A stretch of DNA of 64,000 bases from Zoroaster sp. YZ-2022 (lineage: Eukaryota; Echinodermata; Asteroidea; Forcipulatida; Zoroasteridae). Positions 1-11,400 of the stretch are shown one piece after another; the stretch's first letter is position 1; each line of letters begins with the position of its first letter. The translations under genes and the position numbers were made by a program. The notes under the pieces were generated by a model. That model saw only the letters and a list, made by a program, of their open reading frames with translations, was not told the DNA's origin and made no database searches. The stretch spans positions 20,703,843-20,767,842 of the forward strand of contig CM055816.1 of assembly GCA_029582265.1 (NCBI GenBank), written 5' to 3'.

Positions 1-614
1 GCATTGACACGCTTATCATCTGCGGAAACAAAAACTCGAAAAGCGTATTGTTCCATTGAAGATGGTACAAAGTTCCTTGATATTTTAACTAAAATGTGTT
101 CAGTATGTATTTAATTAATTATTTGCTATTCGGAAAATCGAATTCGCAGCCAAAATTCATGTTAGAGGGAGCCGGGGTTCACGCCCAATGTTACGATGCC
201 AAACCTGAAGGGAAGCGGCAGTCTGGGTGTCACTAGGACGTACAGGATGCGATTTTTAAAGGGTGGATAATTTAGGTCGGTAAATCACAAAGTCTCATTA
301 CAAAGCAGTGTTGGAGCAAAGGCTTTGATCCTCAAGGCCAAGGCTTTGACCCTCAAGGCCAAGGCTTTGACCCTCAAGCCTTAAGGCTAAGGCCAAGGCT
401 TAACCCTCAAGGCCAAGGCCAAGGCCCTGTAGTATAAAATTACTACTAATATAAAACATGTCACATCATAACGAATCGCTCAAAGTAAGAATAAAAACTT
501 CACGTACAAATATATGGCTGAGTAGAAGTTCAGGTCTTCGTGGATACCATTTATATATAACAAAAAGAATGGTTTGCTTCCATACTGATGCACATTAATC
601 TAAACCGAGTATAA

Positions 615-916
615 CAAAAGGGTGGCATGGGTGGCCTCTCACCACTGTGACCCTGGTTCGAATCCCCGCTAGGGCCACATGTGAGTAGAGGTTGAGCATT
701 GGTTCTCTCCTGTGCCACGAGGGTTTTTCTCCGGGCCCCTCGGTTTTCCTCCCTCCTGAAAAACCAAACGGTGGTCATGTATTGGTCGATGTGGCTGCCT
801 GCTAAAAGCGCCCTTGTATGCCAGCGCTCGACCACTTTGTAGCCGCGTCCTTCGCAATTCAGCTCCTCAGCTGCGAGTAAGGATGATTAGCCTCCCAAAT
901 TATTATTATTATATCT
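615..916 (+). mobile_element. tRNA-derived SINE
   Basis: The head resembles the 3' half of a tRNA, with a perfect pol III B box GGTTCGAATCC at 655-665. A non-tRNA body follows, containing a TTTTCTCCGGGCCC...GGTTTTCC stretch of the kind shared by several invertebrate SINE families, and it ends in an (ATT)n tail near 900-915. The A-box half is truncated or degenerate, so this is not a functional tRNA gene. It sits inside the hAT-like element. Confidence 0.75.
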
Positions 917-960
917 AAGAACGACTGTTTTTAACTGATGTTACCTCGTTATTATGTAAC

Positions 961-2690
961 ATGGAAGTAATTTTATTTTCTGGGCCATCATGGTTAGAAA
1001 TATTAGCATTACCTAAAACAGACCAGACTACATTCACCCAGAATTTGTCAAAAATCTTGGACCAAAATCCACTGAATGGCTTTGAGATTACTTCAGCACC
1101 GGTATCAAAGTTCAGAAAATCCCAAAAATATGGAGACATGCTAAAGTAATGGTAATTCTCAAACCGGACAAGGCCGCCGAGGGCCAGGCAGCTACCGTCC
1201 AATAAGCCTACTGTGCATAATCTACAAAGTGATGGAGAGAACTCCCACCTGAGCAGGCTGGCTTCCGTACAGGACGCTGTACAACAGACCAAGTAACACT
1301 CCTCACAGAAGACATAGGGACAACTTCCAAAAGATCTCAGAATGGTGCTGTACTGGTCGATCTATCAGCAGCAAATGACACGGTATGGCATAAAGGTCTT
1401 GCCCTAAAACTACACAAAATCATACCTGATAAAACCTTAGTAAACTTTCTCATGCAGAAGCTTTACAATGACGGTTGGCGAAGAAACCAGTAAAAAATGC
1501 TTCCTGAAAAACGGGGTCCCGCAGGGCTCAGTGCTCGCACCGATTTAATTCAACATTTACACTGCTGACCTACCAACCACTGTCTCAAAGAAATACATCT
1601 ACACAGATGACATAGCACTCCTAACCTCTGCCAAAACTTTAACAAGCTTGAAACAACACTTGGCACCGATATGGAATCCTTAAGCCGTTACTTCAAAAAC
1701 TGGAGACTCCGACTTAACATTACCAAAACTGTTTAGCAACTAGACTGGCTAACTACAAAATCAAAGTCGTTTGCAATGGCACAACCATCCCGTATGATGA
1801 TTTCCCCAAGTATCTTGGTGTTACTTTGGACAGATCTCTAACATACAAAAGCCATCTCACACAGCTCGCACAGAAAGCCAACGCTCGCAACTGTCTCATT
1901 AGACAACTAGCAGGCCTTTCCTGGGGCGCAGACTACAACATTCTTCGAATCTCAGCAATAGCTTTAGTATACTCTGTTGCAGAGTACTGTGCACCGGTAT
2001 GGGCAAGGAGCACCACACTAGCAAGATTGACGTAGCCCTTAACAACACCATGCGCATCATCTCAGGATGTATCAGATCAACTCCCACTCAATACCTTCCA
2101 GTAGTCAGTGGAATTGCTCCTTATGAAGTGAGACGACAGCAGCAATACCTTGCTCTTGGGCGACGTGCCGCTGGGTGTGACTCCCATCTGCTTCATCAAC
2201 TGTTGACAAACACCAATCAAAAACCCCCACCACAACTGCGACTGCCATCAAGAAATCCTTTCCATCAACAAGCCCACAAACTGCTAGAAATTAGCACCGG
2301 ATCGCACCCAAAGACTTGGGCACTAAACACGTGGCGGAATATGTGGCAAGAATCAGAATCGAGGACGTGGATATTTAACTACATTTCCTCACCTTCTACC
2401 AACCCACCAGGATGCAATCTACATCGCCACTGCTGGGTCAAACTTAACAGACTAAGAACTGGCCATGGCCGATTTGGACATAACATGCTCCGCATGGGAC
2501 TAAGTGACAACGCTAAATGTACCTGTGGTCATGATGACCAGACTGTACATCACATCGTTCATGACTGTATTATTTACATATGTGATGGAAATTTAACTGA
2601 ACTCGACCAATCTGCATTAAACTGGATCCATAACCTTGTCATGTTAACTTTGTATGAACTATACGATACGATAAATAAATAAATAAAGCA
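961..2690 (+). pseudogene. Decayed non-LTR retrotransposon, reverse transcriptase part
   Basis: Several reading frames must be combined to follow it. RT hallmarks are a VDLSAANDTVWHKGL motif-A block near 1,340-1,400, GVPQGSVLAP near 1,515-1,545 and a YTDDIALL catalytic block near 1,600. The C-terminal region (1,999-2,682) has a Cys/His cluster (CTCGHDDQTVHHIVHDC) like that of Jockey/I-type elements. It ends in an A-rich (TAAA)n tail at about 2,668-2,685. The endonuclease is absent, so it is 5'-truncated and dead, with many stops. Clade (Jockey or I superfamily) is inferred from motif style only. Confidence 0.75.
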
Positions 2691-3178
2691 GTCCACAGCA
2701 CAAATCAGATGATGTTCTATATAACTGTATGCAAGTTAAGTATAATTATATCTCCTTGGCCCCACAAGTACAAGTATACAGAAAATTATTATAGCTTTGT
2801 TTTGGGGGAAGCAGCAAAATGTACTATCATGGTAACAAAATGTGATGCTGTAAAAGTGAAAGTGTGTCAACACACAAATCTAGGGTGTTTTCCCTCCTCC
2901 ATGGTAAAACATGATTAAATTAGATACTGCAGACTTTGCAGACAGCTGACTCCAAGTTGTATGTTTGTAGAAAAGCAAAATTTCAAACAAATTTACCTGA
3001 AAAATTCAAAAATCGATGGGCCTTGAAGAGCAAGGCCCTAAAGTTGCAAGGCTTTGACCCTCAAGGCCAAGGCTTTTGCCCTCAAGCCTTAAGGCCAAGG
3101 CCAAGGCCCTAAAATCAAGCCTTAAGGCAGCCTTAAGGCCAAGGCTCTGCATCAAGGCACTACATCACTGTTACAAAG

Positions 3179-3713
3179 TGTACATTATAATATTAATATT
3201 AATGTATTTTGTGTCGTGACCGAGTGTACTATATGAGATAATCTGTTAATACAGTATTATAGCGACTTAAGGCCAACGCTTCATGTCAAGTATTAGGCTA
3301 CAGCTCTTTAAATGACGGACCCCATTCAGACCTTATTGTATTTTAGCACGTCTCTTCCGCAAAATCGTTGCCATATTAGTGTTTTTATTGCGTATAGTTC
3401 ACTCATGTTTGCAAACATTTTTACAAAATGATTAGTTTATTGTATGTGTGGATTTCGTCATTTTATTATGCATTCAGTATGATATATTTCATCTTATTTT
3501 TTTGGTTGACACTTTGCTGAAATTTGGAAACTTTGGGAAATGTTCGACAACATGTTTGACAATATTTTAGTAAAATTTGCTTTCCAGTAATGTCTAATAT
3601 GAAAGCCTTCCGACGGAATAATTTCACATGATGAATTTTGGTTATATAATCTTGGTAATCGCCTCCATTTAATTGAGGTGAATTGTTTGCACATATACAA
3701 ATCCCATAATTTT
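3179..3713. other. Non-coding, AT-rich intronic DNA
   Basis: I see no gene here. It is diverged but recognisably related to 44,593-44,800 (shared phrases such as GTCAAGTATTAGGCT and ATAGTTCACTCA). The same GTCAAGTATTAGGCT phrase also opens the minisatellite units just downstream. Confidence 0.5.
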
Positions 3714-4166
3714 AGGTCAAGTATTAGACTGCATCCATTGACATTGGTTAGTGGTCAATGTGTACAATACAGTATAGGACCTACGCAGGTCTAGTATTAG
3801 GTTGCATCCATTGTCATTGGATAGTGGGCAATGTGTATAATACAGTATAGGAGCTACGCAGGTCTAGTATTAGGCTGCGTCTATTGTCATTGGATAGTGG
3901 GCAGTGTGTATAATACAGTATAGGACCTACGCAGGTCTAGTATTAGGCTGCATCCCGGCATTGTCATTGGATAGTGGGCAATGTGTATAATACAGTATAG
4001 GACCTACGCAGGTCTAGTATTAGGTTGCATCCATTGTCATTGGATAGTGGGCAATGTGTATAATACAGTATAGGACATACGCAGGTCTAGTATTAGGCTG
4101 CATCCATCGTCATTGGATAGTAGGCAATGTGTATAATACAGTATAGGACCTCCGTATGTCAAGTAT
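3714..4166. repeat. Minisatellite, ~74-bp unit, about 6 copies
   Basis: Head-to-tail units begin near 3,714, 3,788, 3,862, 3,937, 4,011 and 4,085, each with GTCTAGTATTAGGCTGCATC, then CATTGGATAGTGGGCAATG and TATAATACAGTATAGGACC. Units differ by a few substitutions and one short insertion (CCGG, in the unit starting near 3,937). Solitary relics of the unit occur at about 3,283, 4,206, 42,265-42,340 and 44,650. There are no spacers, so it is not a CRISPR array. Confidence 0.9.
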
Positions 4167-4411
4167 TAGGCTCCGTCCATTGTCAGACAATACAGTAGTC
4201 CTACACATGTCAAATATTAGGCTGCACATCTTTATACGATTTTGATGATTACATTTAGAGCAAAAATGTCTGACTACATTTATTGTATTCTGAGTATGTC
4301 TTTCTTGTCAAATATTTGTCACATTATAGTGTTCGTTCGTTCGTTCGTTTGTTCGATCGTCTGTTTATTTTCGGGGGACAACAACACAATATTCTTTGCT
4401 ATTTTACTTAC

Positions 4412-4504
4412 GACTACAGTTTTCACCACTCCAGTTTTGATCACAATCACATTGACAGGTGCCATTATCCAGTTTACCTCCATTCTCACAGGACATTGTA
4501 CACT
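4412..4504 (-). CDS. EGF-like domain exon A (minus-strand gene)
   Basis: A 93-nt exon on the minus strand with a canonical acceptor (TTTTCAG at 4,505-4,511) and donor (GTAAG, 4,407-4,411). It starts and ends in phase 1, the usual arrangement for one-exon EGF modules. The translation has the spacing C-x3-C-x8-C-x-C-x-C-x8-C, with the ending NWSGENC typical of an EGF-like domain and an Asn-Gly-Gly-Lys turn. A secreted or membrane-anchored extracellular role is likely from the family; the gene itself is unidentified. It is nearly identical to exon B, so tandem exon duplication is evident. Confidence 0.85.
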
Positions 4505-5159
4505 CTGAAAAGATAAATAGTCAAAAAAGTCAAGTCAAATGTATTATTTATTTTACAAAAACAAATGACACATCAGGATATTCTTATCAAACACAAATGC
4601 CATTATCCAGTGTACCTCCAATCTCACAGGATATAATGCAGTCTGGTGCACTGGAGGAAAAGAAATGATCCTCTTATGTTAACAAAATCGCCTCATTTCT
4701 CAGACGTTTCCCTTGCAAAGTCATGCATTAGTAAACAAAATCACCCACGTATTGTCCAAAGTTGTGTAATTAACACCAGAAATATGTGTGTTGTTGTTTG
4801 TGTAAATGTAAGAGAGTCATTTGTTTTCCTTCAGTGGACCTTAGGCTTTCTGAAATCGAGACAAAAGGAGTTCGGATAAAATGACTGTTTTGTGATAATA
4901 AAATTGATGTCGTTTAGTTTCCTTATGATAAAACCTCTCTAAAATGGTGAAAGGTCAAATATGGATATTTGCTTAGAGCACATCTTACAGTGATCCCTTT
5001 TACAGTGATCTTGAGTCAACGAAGTACTGGATATCGAACGTCGCTCAACGGGGGGATACACCCGGCTAAATAGAATGGGTGGCGAACAGCTGGCACATAT
5101 ACGCGTCAAATATCTGTTCGTTTGTTTGTTTGTTACAGAATCCGTATTATTTTACTTAC

Positions 5160-5252
5160 GACTACAGTTTTCACCACTCCAGTTTTGATCACATTCACAT
5201 TCACAGGTGCCACTATCCAGTTTACTTCCATTCTCACAGGACATTGCACACT
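5160..5252 (-). CDS. EGF-like domain exon B (minus-strand gene)
   Basis: A 93-nt phase 1-1 exon with donor GTAAG (5,155-5,159) and acceptor CTTTTCAG (from 5,253). It encodes an EGF-like module with the same cysteine spacing as exon A and a few differences, including CECDQNWSGENC. Flanking intron sequence next to exons A and B is also shared (both have GATAAATAGTCAAAA upstream on the opposite strand), so the duplicated unit was exon plus intron. Confidence 0.85.
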
Positions 5253-5840
5253 CTGAAAAGATAAATAGTCAAAAAAAGTCAAGTCAAATATATTATTTAT
5301 TTTATTCTTTAAAACAGACGGCACGTCAGGCTATTGTAATTGTTCCAGTTAAGCGTTTTCACCCAATGTATCTTTACAAAACATGTCTTTCCATTCCATT
5401 TCATCGCTAGTTTAAAGTTAAGCTTTTTGTCATGATTCAAATAACCGTTTTCCACAACTTCGTTAAGTCAGTAAAAAAATTACGTAAAATTTTCTTCTGA
5501 TTATTAGGATTATGAGAATCATCTCATTTGGATGGTACGTTTCTGAAAGCGAAACTTTATTAACAGGTGATTTTTGGAATTGTTTGGCTATACACATTTT
5601 TCTAGCTCTGTAAAATGAAATGGAGGAGTAATTTATCAGGTTGATTTTTAGTTCATAATTTGGTAATAGTTGTAACGTTACAACTATAATCAAATGTTGA
5701 TGGAAACATGTTTGTGCACAATGATGTCAACTTTATTCTTCTTTGGTGTTCATATTTGTCAAGTTGCATAATGAACACCACTGATGTAGTTTGTATCAGT
5801 CCAGTGTTTGCAAATGCATATTGCATAGTTTGTACGTAAT

Positions 5841-5930
5841 TGCGCAATTACCGGCACTCCAGCCTTTCACACATGCACACTGACATGTCGCGTTATTGTG
5901 GTCACCATTCTTATAAAACAGTGCACACAG
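5841..5930 (-). pseudogene. EGF-like pseudo-exon C
   Basis: The minus strand encodes an EGF-like block (TCQCACVKGWSAGNC), but the position where sister exons have CAG|GTRNG reads GCAATTACG, and the conserved CCAG acceptor is also missing. The upstream half diverges (FYKNGDHNN replaces SCENGG-type sequence). It belongs to the same exon-plus-intron cassette family as exons G-I. I read it as a decayed exon that is probably skipped. Confidence 0.55.
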
Positions 5931-6160
5931 CGCACACACTAATTTAGGAGTGTAACATTTTCTTTGTTGACATTCTCTTCAATTGTATCGGCATACTTAT
6001 TAGCTACGGACATATTCAAAAAGAACCTCAGCTTAAGTGCACTGTTTCCTTCAGTGTTGAATAAATTGTAACCAAGTACATGTTTAAGACAATATTCTAG
6101 TGCAATATAAATCCGTTTATTTGGGGGTACATTGATCAACACACCCAATATTTGACTCAC

Positions 6161-6253
6161 CTGAACAATTTTTACCACTCCAGTTTTGTTTGCATTCACA
6201 CCGACAAGTTTTGTCATCCATCCGACCTTCATTGGTACAGTTGGTTTCGCAAT
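6161..6253 (-). CDS. EGF-like domain exon D (minus-strand gene)
   Basis: A 93-nt phase 1-1 exon; donor GTGAG (6,156-6,160), acceptor TTTCCCCAG (from 6,254). It encodes an EGF-like module with DDKTCRCECKQNWSGKNC. The partner in copy 2 (51,531-51,622) lacks one A in the AAAAA run and is 92 nt, so only this copy keeps the frame. It lies between exon E (upstream on the mRNA) and exon C. Confidence 0.85.
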
Positions 6254-7068
6254 CTGGGGAAATATAAATATGTTTACTAAGTTTTATGATCTGTTAACAT
6301 CATTCAAATAAATTACTTTTGGAGATTTCATTGTAAAGTATAGAATTGGTACGTCAAAAATAACATCATTTTATAATGGGAAACTATACCTAGTGTAATG
6401 CTAAGGATTGCATCAATCGTCACTATAAATAATTTTAATCCGAGGTGCTGTAAATCATTTCCAGTTCGAATTGAGGAAAGAGTTTTCTTTCCTAAATTCC
6501 GAATTAGAATAAATATGAAAAATCTTAATATATTTAAAACCATTCATTCTCGTTCACAACACGTTAGTAAGATGAAATATTCACAGGTTGTTTGTTAAAT
6601 GTATTTCTTGATTTCAAGACAGTATTGTACCTTCCTTCTACATCGTATATTGGACAAACAATAGTGATTTGTTTGGTGAAAACGTTGGAATTAGGCAGAG
6701 TTATACGCTTGTTGAGAGCTTCTTAAATATTTGTTTTCCTCTTTGGAACGGAAACTATCGTCGTATTTCCAAACGATAATTTAGATAAGCAATTGTTTTG
6801 ATTATTTAGATGTCTGTGGAGTAGATGCTATTATTGTTGAAGTTTCAAGAATGAAGATGTTTTTATATGGGATATACTTTAAAGCAAGTCATTTGTAATT
6901 GAATGTCATACATCCTATAATCAATTGATGGAAACCATCTTGCCAGAAACTACGATCAGAACGTACGATTACGCAAATTTTTTCGAAAGGTACTCGTCAA
7001 TTAATATATTAACCTGCTTAACAGTTCTAGGCCACTAGATTATTTAAACTGGATCTAACAATACTCAC

Positions 7069-7317
7069 CTGAACAGTTGAAATAGATGTAAATCTCTGAT
7101 TGACAGTCAGTAAACAGTGGATGGTCAGTGTAGAACGGTTTAAAGTCTCTCTCTGGTGTATAAGTATTAAGACCACCAGGCATGATACTGGTACATTCAC
7201 ATCGGTGTTTGTGGTTAGCTGGCATCACCCAGCGAAGTTTATTAGACTTGTTGGGATCCGGTTCTTGTCCAAAGAAACACATATGTGCCCCGACTACCGT
7301 GAACTCATACCAGGTAA
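7069..7317 (-). CDS. Unrecognised cysteine-containing extracellular exon E
   Basis: A 249-nt open exon on the minus strand, phase 1-1 like the EGF exons. Donor GTGAG at 7,064-7,068; the best acceptor is AAG (7,318-7,320) after a pyrimidine-rich tract. It encodes about 82 residues beginning TWYEFTVVGAHMCFFG, with HRCECTSIMPGG in the middle and EIYIYFNCSG at the end, containing several cysteines. Both copies keep the frame. I do not recognise the domain. Its placement just before EGF modules suggests an extracellular protein; a fragment of a CAP (SCP)-type domain is one untested possibility. The Tx1 LINE begins very close upstream. Confidence 0.6.
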
Positions 7318-7429
7318 CTTAGAATATATAACAACACAATATTTCAAACAAACGGAGAAAAAGAAGAGAAGCGCGGAAACTGACGAAAAGAAGAGGGACG
7401 AAGAAACAGTGAAACCAACAAATTTAATG

Positions 7430-8314
7430 ACGACGACGACGACGACGATACCAAGCTACATCCGAGTGGGAAGTTACACACTCCCAGTTCGACACAAGGG
7501 ACAAGAAAAAACTGCCGCATTTGCCACCAACCCGGCCATGTAGCAAGACAGTGCAAACAGAGAGGAAGGTGCTTTATTTGTGGGGAACAAGGACACAGAG
7601 CAGAACATCACAATGGGGAAAACATGATGGAAACAGAACCTGGTGTAGATCAAAGCAAACAACAGACACGACAAAGAAAAAGAGGGATTTGGGATACATC
7701 AGACGAAGAAGAGGAAGGAAAAGAAGACTCCGATGCCGAAGCGCCTAACGATGAAGATATGGAGGATACTAGTGAAAGTGAAGACGAAGAAGTTGAAATC
7801 AGAGAGATAAGAGAAAAAGAAACGCCAATTGAAGCAGATCTCACTAAGATGAAAGATACAAGAGAATCTAAGGTAGAAGGACCGACAGTTTCAACCGAAA
7901 AAGAGAACAACCAAGATGACAAAGAAAAAAGGGCGGACAGACCAGCGGACAAAAAACAAATGCCAGGTCCATTGAATCAGCAACGCAAAAAAAACAAATG
8001 ACAGAGGCAATAGCCTTAAGAGGAAACAAAGAAACCTTGAAAACGAGACATCTCCAAAACAAACGCAAAAAAAGAAAACAACCAAAGCTAAATCTTGGGC
8101 TGATATAGTAACACAAGCTAAAGACAACAGCGATGAACCCAAACCGGTCGAAACAGAAACAAGAGAACAAGATAGCAGAACACAGAAGGTGAATACAGAA
8201 GAAGAGTACGAAGAGATGGAGGAACAAGTGGAAACAGATGACACGCAATGTGACGATCTAATGCCATGGACAAGGAAGGTGGTGCAGAGATTCAGGAAAA
8301 GAAGCGGAACATAG
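7430..8314 (+). pseudogene. Tx1-like LINE element 1, ORF1 (broken copy)
   Basis: Nucleic-acid-binding first ORF of a Tx1/L1-group LINE. Visible parts are a basic stretch (PSYIRVGSYTLPVRHKG), two CCHC-type zinc knuckles in the next frame (CRICHQPGHVARQC, then CFICGEQGHRAEHH), a long acidic Glu/Asp-rich region (7,624-8,001), and after another frameshift a KSWADIV segment ending at 8,314. The element starts between about 7,320 and 7,430, so the N-terminal half of ORF1 is missing (5' truncation). Copy 2 (52,790-53,676) has different frameshifts. Confidence 0.8.
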
Positions 8315-8425
8315 GCAAGTGCTAATCTAACTAGACCCCTACCGTACGCCCACCCAAGAGGGAGAGGGAGAGGACGGAAAGACACTTAATTATAAAGATA
8401 TTACCCCTTATTGTTTAATTTCAGG

Positions 8426-11400
8426 ATGAAGGCGATACTTCTTATTATACGTGTTATGACCGCCCTTACAATAGCCACTCTCAATGTCAATGGTTTAAGG
8501 GATAATCTCAAAAGAGAAATTGTTTTTGATTATTTTGTTCGGAGGAAAATTAACATTGTCCTTCTTCAAGAAACTCACAGTGAAAAGAAAGATGAAAACC
8601 AGTGCCTTAAACAATGGGGAGGTGATATCGCATTCAACCATGGACAACGCAATTCAAAAGGGGTTGCTATTCTTGCTTCAGATAAAAGTGGCATTGTATT
8701 AACCAATAAACAAAGTGATAACGAAGGTCGTTGGGTTAAAGCTGACATTTTTTGTCAAGAGAAGAGATTCACTCTTATGTCAGTTTATGCACCAAATGTG
8801 CTGTACCCCATAATAATTTTTTAAAGAACTATGCAGTCATGACATTAATGTTGAAAAATTCATCATGGCTGGTGATTTTAACTGCCAACTGGACATGAAT
8901 AAACAGCAAGACCGTAGTATAGATAACCTAAAATGTCTAATAATACAGTTCATCCCACAGATATCGGGTATACCTTTTATCATAAAGTTTTAAAACGATC
9001 CAGTAGGATTGACTATTTTTTGTTATGTCTGAAAATATGCTTTACCAAATTACGGAGATTGGGATAAGTGGAATGGGTATGACCGATCACAAAGTTATCA
9101 CTTTGCGACTTAATAACCAATATATTATAAGAGGCCCTGGCAGATGGATGTGTAATAACTCTCTCCTTAATGATGAACAAAGTAACACTATAATAACTTA
9201 TTTTTGGAGATAATGGAAAATACAGAAGCGTAAACATTACAATATATTAACATGGTGCGACATAGGAAAAAACCGACTCAAAGAAATCATTAAAGAGTAC
9301 GGTGTGGAAAAGGGAAGACGGGAGAAATATGATAGAAAAAAAATACAAACAAATTACGACAAGATGATGGCCGATCCACGCAACCACTCTGATGAAATCA
9401 AACAAATTGAAAAGCAGCTGAAACAGTTAGAAATTAAAGAATGGGAAAAAGTCAAAATCAGCGTTCACTATTTAAAAAAGGTTGAAGGTGAAAAGCCGAG
9501 TAAATGTTTTTCTGTCTTCCCAGAAACAACAAATGAAAACCAATGTTATGAAAACGGTTCAGGACAGTAAAAGGTAATCTCCAAAACTAACCAGTTACAA
9601 TGCTTAATTGTGTGAGAACGTTTTATGAGAAACTATATTCATCTGAAAAAACGGTTGATTACCAAAGGGAAATAATTCTCAATGCTATTAAGAGCATAAC
9701 ATTTGAGGATGAAGTTAAAAGTGCTATAGAACAAGAAATAAGTGAACAAAATCTGTTCTTAGCTCTTTGTGAAATGAGTAAGGACAAATCGCCAGGGTTG
9801 GACGGTTTAACAGTAGAATTTTATACTACATTCTGGCCTGTTATAAAAGATGACTTTGTAGAAGTTGTCCAAACTTGTAACAAAATGGGTTCTCTCCCAA
9901 ATACAATGAATACAGCTTTAATTTGTTTAATATTTAAGAACAAATGGGACAGAAGTGATTTAAAAAACTGGCGGCCCATCAGCTTACTCAATGTTGATTA
10001 CAAAATTATTGCTAAAGTACTTACAAACCGGTTCAAAAAAATCATGCTTGAAATCATTCAAGAAGAACAAACTTGTGGAGTTAAAGGGAGGAATATCCAC
10101 GATAATCTGATGATTTTAAGAGACACCGTAGATTATGTTAACAATGAAAATATCCAGGCTGCTATGTTAATCATAGACCAAGAAAAACTTTTGACAGAAT
10201 TGAGTGGAATTAAATGTATTCAGTAATGGAAAAAATGGGTATACCAGTGGAACTTATCAAATGGATAAAAATTATGTACAGTAATCCTGTGAGTGCTATT
10301 ATAGTTAACAATTTTATCACAGAACCATTTAGCGTGACGAGGGGAATTAGACAAGGCTGTCCTTTGTCCCCTCTTCTATATACAATATGTGCAGAGGGAC
10401 TGGCTTGCTTAATGAGAACTAACAAAACAATTAAAGGAATCAGATTACCGGGAACGATAGAGTGTCAAAAGTTAATCCAACATGCAGACGACACAACTTT
10501 TTTTGTTACAGAAAACCAAGACTTTGAAGCCGTTGAAAGTGTTTTCCAGATCTATAGCGAAGGTTCAGGATCCAAGATTAACAATGCAAAAAGCCATGGG
10601 TTATGGCTGGGCAAGTGGAAAAATAGGAAAGATAAACCAGGGGATTGAATTGGGAAAACCAGAGTTTAAGAATTCATGGTATTGTCTTCAGTAACGAAGA
10701 TAATTCTAGTCAAAACTGGGAACCTAGAATAAATAAAATGAAAGCTGTTTTAAATAGATGGAAAGGAAGAAACCTGACAATGAAGGGAACATCAGTTATT
10801 GTAAATAGCCTAATAGGTGCAGCGTTGTCTTACTTTGGTACCATTCTATCATGTCCAGAAGAATACATACAAAAATGCCAAATATTATTTTGAACTTTTA
10901 TTGGAATGATAAACCACATAAAATAAAAAAAAGAACACAATAACAGGATTAAAAGAAAAAAGGATTAAAAGAAAAAATCGGTTTAATTAACGTTAAACTT
11001 AAGCCTACAGGCCCTCAAAACTAACTGGATTAAGAGGTACACAGAAGGAAGAGGGAAATGGAAACGATTATTCAATTATTGGTTGGAAAAAGCTAGCGGG
11101 AACAATCGACTCAAGTGGTTTGTATTCAGTAACCCATCAACCATTGTACCCGAAACACCTACTTTTTATAAGGACTTGATTAAAGCTGTCAAAAAGGCTG
11201 GAGGTACTATAAGACATGAATGTACTTGTGTTATTGAGGCCCTTGAAGTGCCTTTATGGAAGAATAACGTAAACACGGGTAACGATGAAAAACAGTTAGA
11301 CAGTAAGGTGCTTAAGCCTATGGGAATTACAGACCTGAGACAGGTAATTGAGAATGGTCAGTTAATTTCATATTGTAAGATAGCTGAAATGTGCAACATC

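Larger units (their letters stand above)
306..3170. mobile_element. hAT-like non-autonomous DNA element with AAGGCC subterminal arrays
   Basis: An 8-bp target duplication TTACAAAG flanks the element (298-305 and 3,171-3,178), as expected for the hAT superfamily. The ends are imperfect inverted repeats: left CAGTGTTGGAGCAAAGGC, right (reverse complement) CAGTGATGTAGTGCCTTG. Just inside both ends are degenerate arrays of the palindrome-like hexamer AAGGCC (about 326-432 and 3,018-3,150), typical of subterminal transposase-binding repeats. No transposase is visible; the interior holds a SINE (615-916) and a decayed retrotransposon (961-2,690). A diverged paralogous site without the insertion appears at about 44,585-44,592, which supports these boundaries. 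Confidence 0.75.

Noticed and set aside
615..700. tRNA gene
   Set aside because: Only the B-box half is tRNA-like, and it continues into a SINE body with an (ATT)n tail. The 15,594 head is likewise part of a SINE.
3714..4166. CRISPR-like periodic repeats
   Set aside because: The whole 74-bp unit repeats without variable spacers, in eukaryotic DNA.
7650..8385. Ser/Phe/Val-rich minus-strand open frames over LINE ORF1
   Set aside because: Antisense shadows of the Glu/Lys/Asp-rich ORF1. The same applies at 53,012-53,610 and 13,552-13,854.
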